Shown here: piece by piece, positions 7,141 to 7,720 of the stretch
How the letters are laid out: each line of letters starts with the position of its first letter
Numbering within the stretch: the stretch's first letter is position 1
Origin: an uncultured Alphaproteobacteria bacterium
Lineage (GTDB): Bacteria; Pseudomonadota; Alphaproteobacteria; UBA7887
Assembly: GCA_913044255.1 (NCBI GenBank)
Contig: CAJWOI010000121.1
Span: 1 to 7,720 of the forward strand
Length of the DNA: 7,720 bases
Direction of reading: 5' to 3'
Notes under the pieces: model-generated
The model's database searches: none
What the model was told of the DNA's origin: nothing
What the model saw: the letters and a program-made list of their open reading frames with translations, nothing else
Program-made: the position numbers and the translations under genes

Positions 7141-7720
7141 ATGTTAGTGGATGGGTTAGATGCACCGGAAGTGATTGGCGTAATGGGCGGCACTGGCGTG
7201 GATCAACTTGATGGATTGACCAATGTTCGAAAACAAACGGTCCCGACACCGTTTGGTGTTCCATCAGCTGACATCACGATTGGTAGCCTTGGGGACCAGG
7301 AGATTTTATTTCTGCCGCGCCACGGAGAGGGTCATCGGATTCCACCCAGCGAGATTAATTTTCGAGCCAATATTTATGCGTTAAAGGAGATGGGGTGCAC
7401 GCAGTTAATTTCATTGAGTGCTGTCGGCTCGCTCCGGGAACATTTGGCCCCGGGAACATTTGTTTTAGTTGATCAATTTATTGATCGAACTTACGCGCGT
7501 ACGAAGAGCTTTTTTGGCACGGGCTTGGTAGGTCATGTGGCACTCGGTGATCCAGTGTGCCGCCGTTTAGGGAACCGGCTAACCGAGGCCGCGAAAGTTG
7601 CAGAGTTGGAGATGCAGAGAGGTGGTACATATTTGGTGATGGAGGGTCCGCAATTTTCAACCCGAGCCGAATCACAATTGTATCGAGATTGGGGCTGTGA
7701 TGTGATTGGAATGACTAATA
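7141..7720 (+). CDS. mtnP: S-methyl-5'-thioadenosine phosphorylase, 3' end beyond the window
   Basis: Cleaves 5'-methylthioadenosine with phosphate to adenine and methylthioribose 1-phosphate, clearing a polyamine and homoserine-lactone by-product and feeding methionine salvage. The first 193 residues are visible; the family is usually 240-300 long, so the C-terminal part is cut off. Seen: phosphate-site GVMGGTG (13-19) with Thr18; PRHGEGH (59-65) with Arg60-His61; PSEINFRANIYALK (69-82); SAVGSLREHLAPG (93-105); DQFIDRT (111-117); and the signature MEGPQFSTRAES (167-178), leading to GMTN (190-193) at the substrate Met. MEGPQFSTRAES and SAVGSLRE favour true MTA phosphorylase over methylthioinosine phosphorylase, but the aspartates that read the purine base lie past base 7720. 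The start is ATG 7141, with a weak GGG seven bases upstream; in-frame GTG 7138 and TTG 7129 are also possible, as the frame stays open further back. Confidence 0.93.
   Translation, partial: MLVDGLDAPEVIGVMGGTGVDQLDGLTNVRKQTVPTPFGVPSADITIGSLGDQEILFLPRHGEGHRIPPSEINFRANIYALKEMGCTQLISLSAVGSLREHLAPGTFVLVDQFIDRTYARTKSFFGTGLVGHVALGDPVCRRLGNRLTEAAKVAELEMQRGGTYLVMEGPQFSTRAESQLYRDWGCDVIGMTN

Noticed and set aside
7478..7675. Minus-strand open frame opposite the MTA phosphorylase
   Set aside because: Shadow of a coding strand that carries the full family signature.

Overview
The window looks like a compact chromosomal stretch from a Gram-negative bacterium, most likely in the Pseudomonadota. This rests on the AcnA-type aconitase, the benzoate-CoA ligase, two genes with plain Sec signal peptides (periplasmic products) and Shine-Dalgarno-led starts. 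The base composition looks close to balanced by eye, but I did not compute it. I cannot name a genus.

Minus-strand half (1-5688), in transcription order: a benzoate-CoA ligase family enzyme; an alpha/beta hydrolase 12 bases downstream, so very likely co-transcribed; a small secreted PEBP-like (YbhB/YbcL) protein; and aconitate hydratase A, whose last few dozen residues lie beyond base 1. All four point the same way. Only the ligase-hydrolase pair is tight enough to call an operon with confidence.

Divergent junction (5689-5954): 266 bases without a gene, between the ligase and a dienelactone hydrolase family gene. It must hold promoters for both directions. It contains a perfect 13-base inverted repeat and two more copies of its half-site.

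Plus-strand half (5955-7720): a dienelactone hydrolase family protein, a secreted FKBP-type peptidyl-prolyl isomerase and a 5'-methylthioadenosine phosphorylase cut by the window end. Gaps are 63 and 55 bases, so this may be one transcript, although the functions are unrelated.

Taken together, the ligase, the alpha/beta hydrolase and perhaps the dienelactone hydrolase could handle an aromatic or other carboxylic acid through CoA activation, with aconitase representing central metabolism. No ring-attacking oxygenase, reductase or beta-oxidation gene is present to confirm that pathway. I found no RNA gene, mobile element, CRISPR array or convincing terminator, and nothing I would call a new system. 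The points most worth a second look are the palindrome in the divergent junction, the small ligase-hydrolase locus and the altered motifs of the PEBP-like protein.
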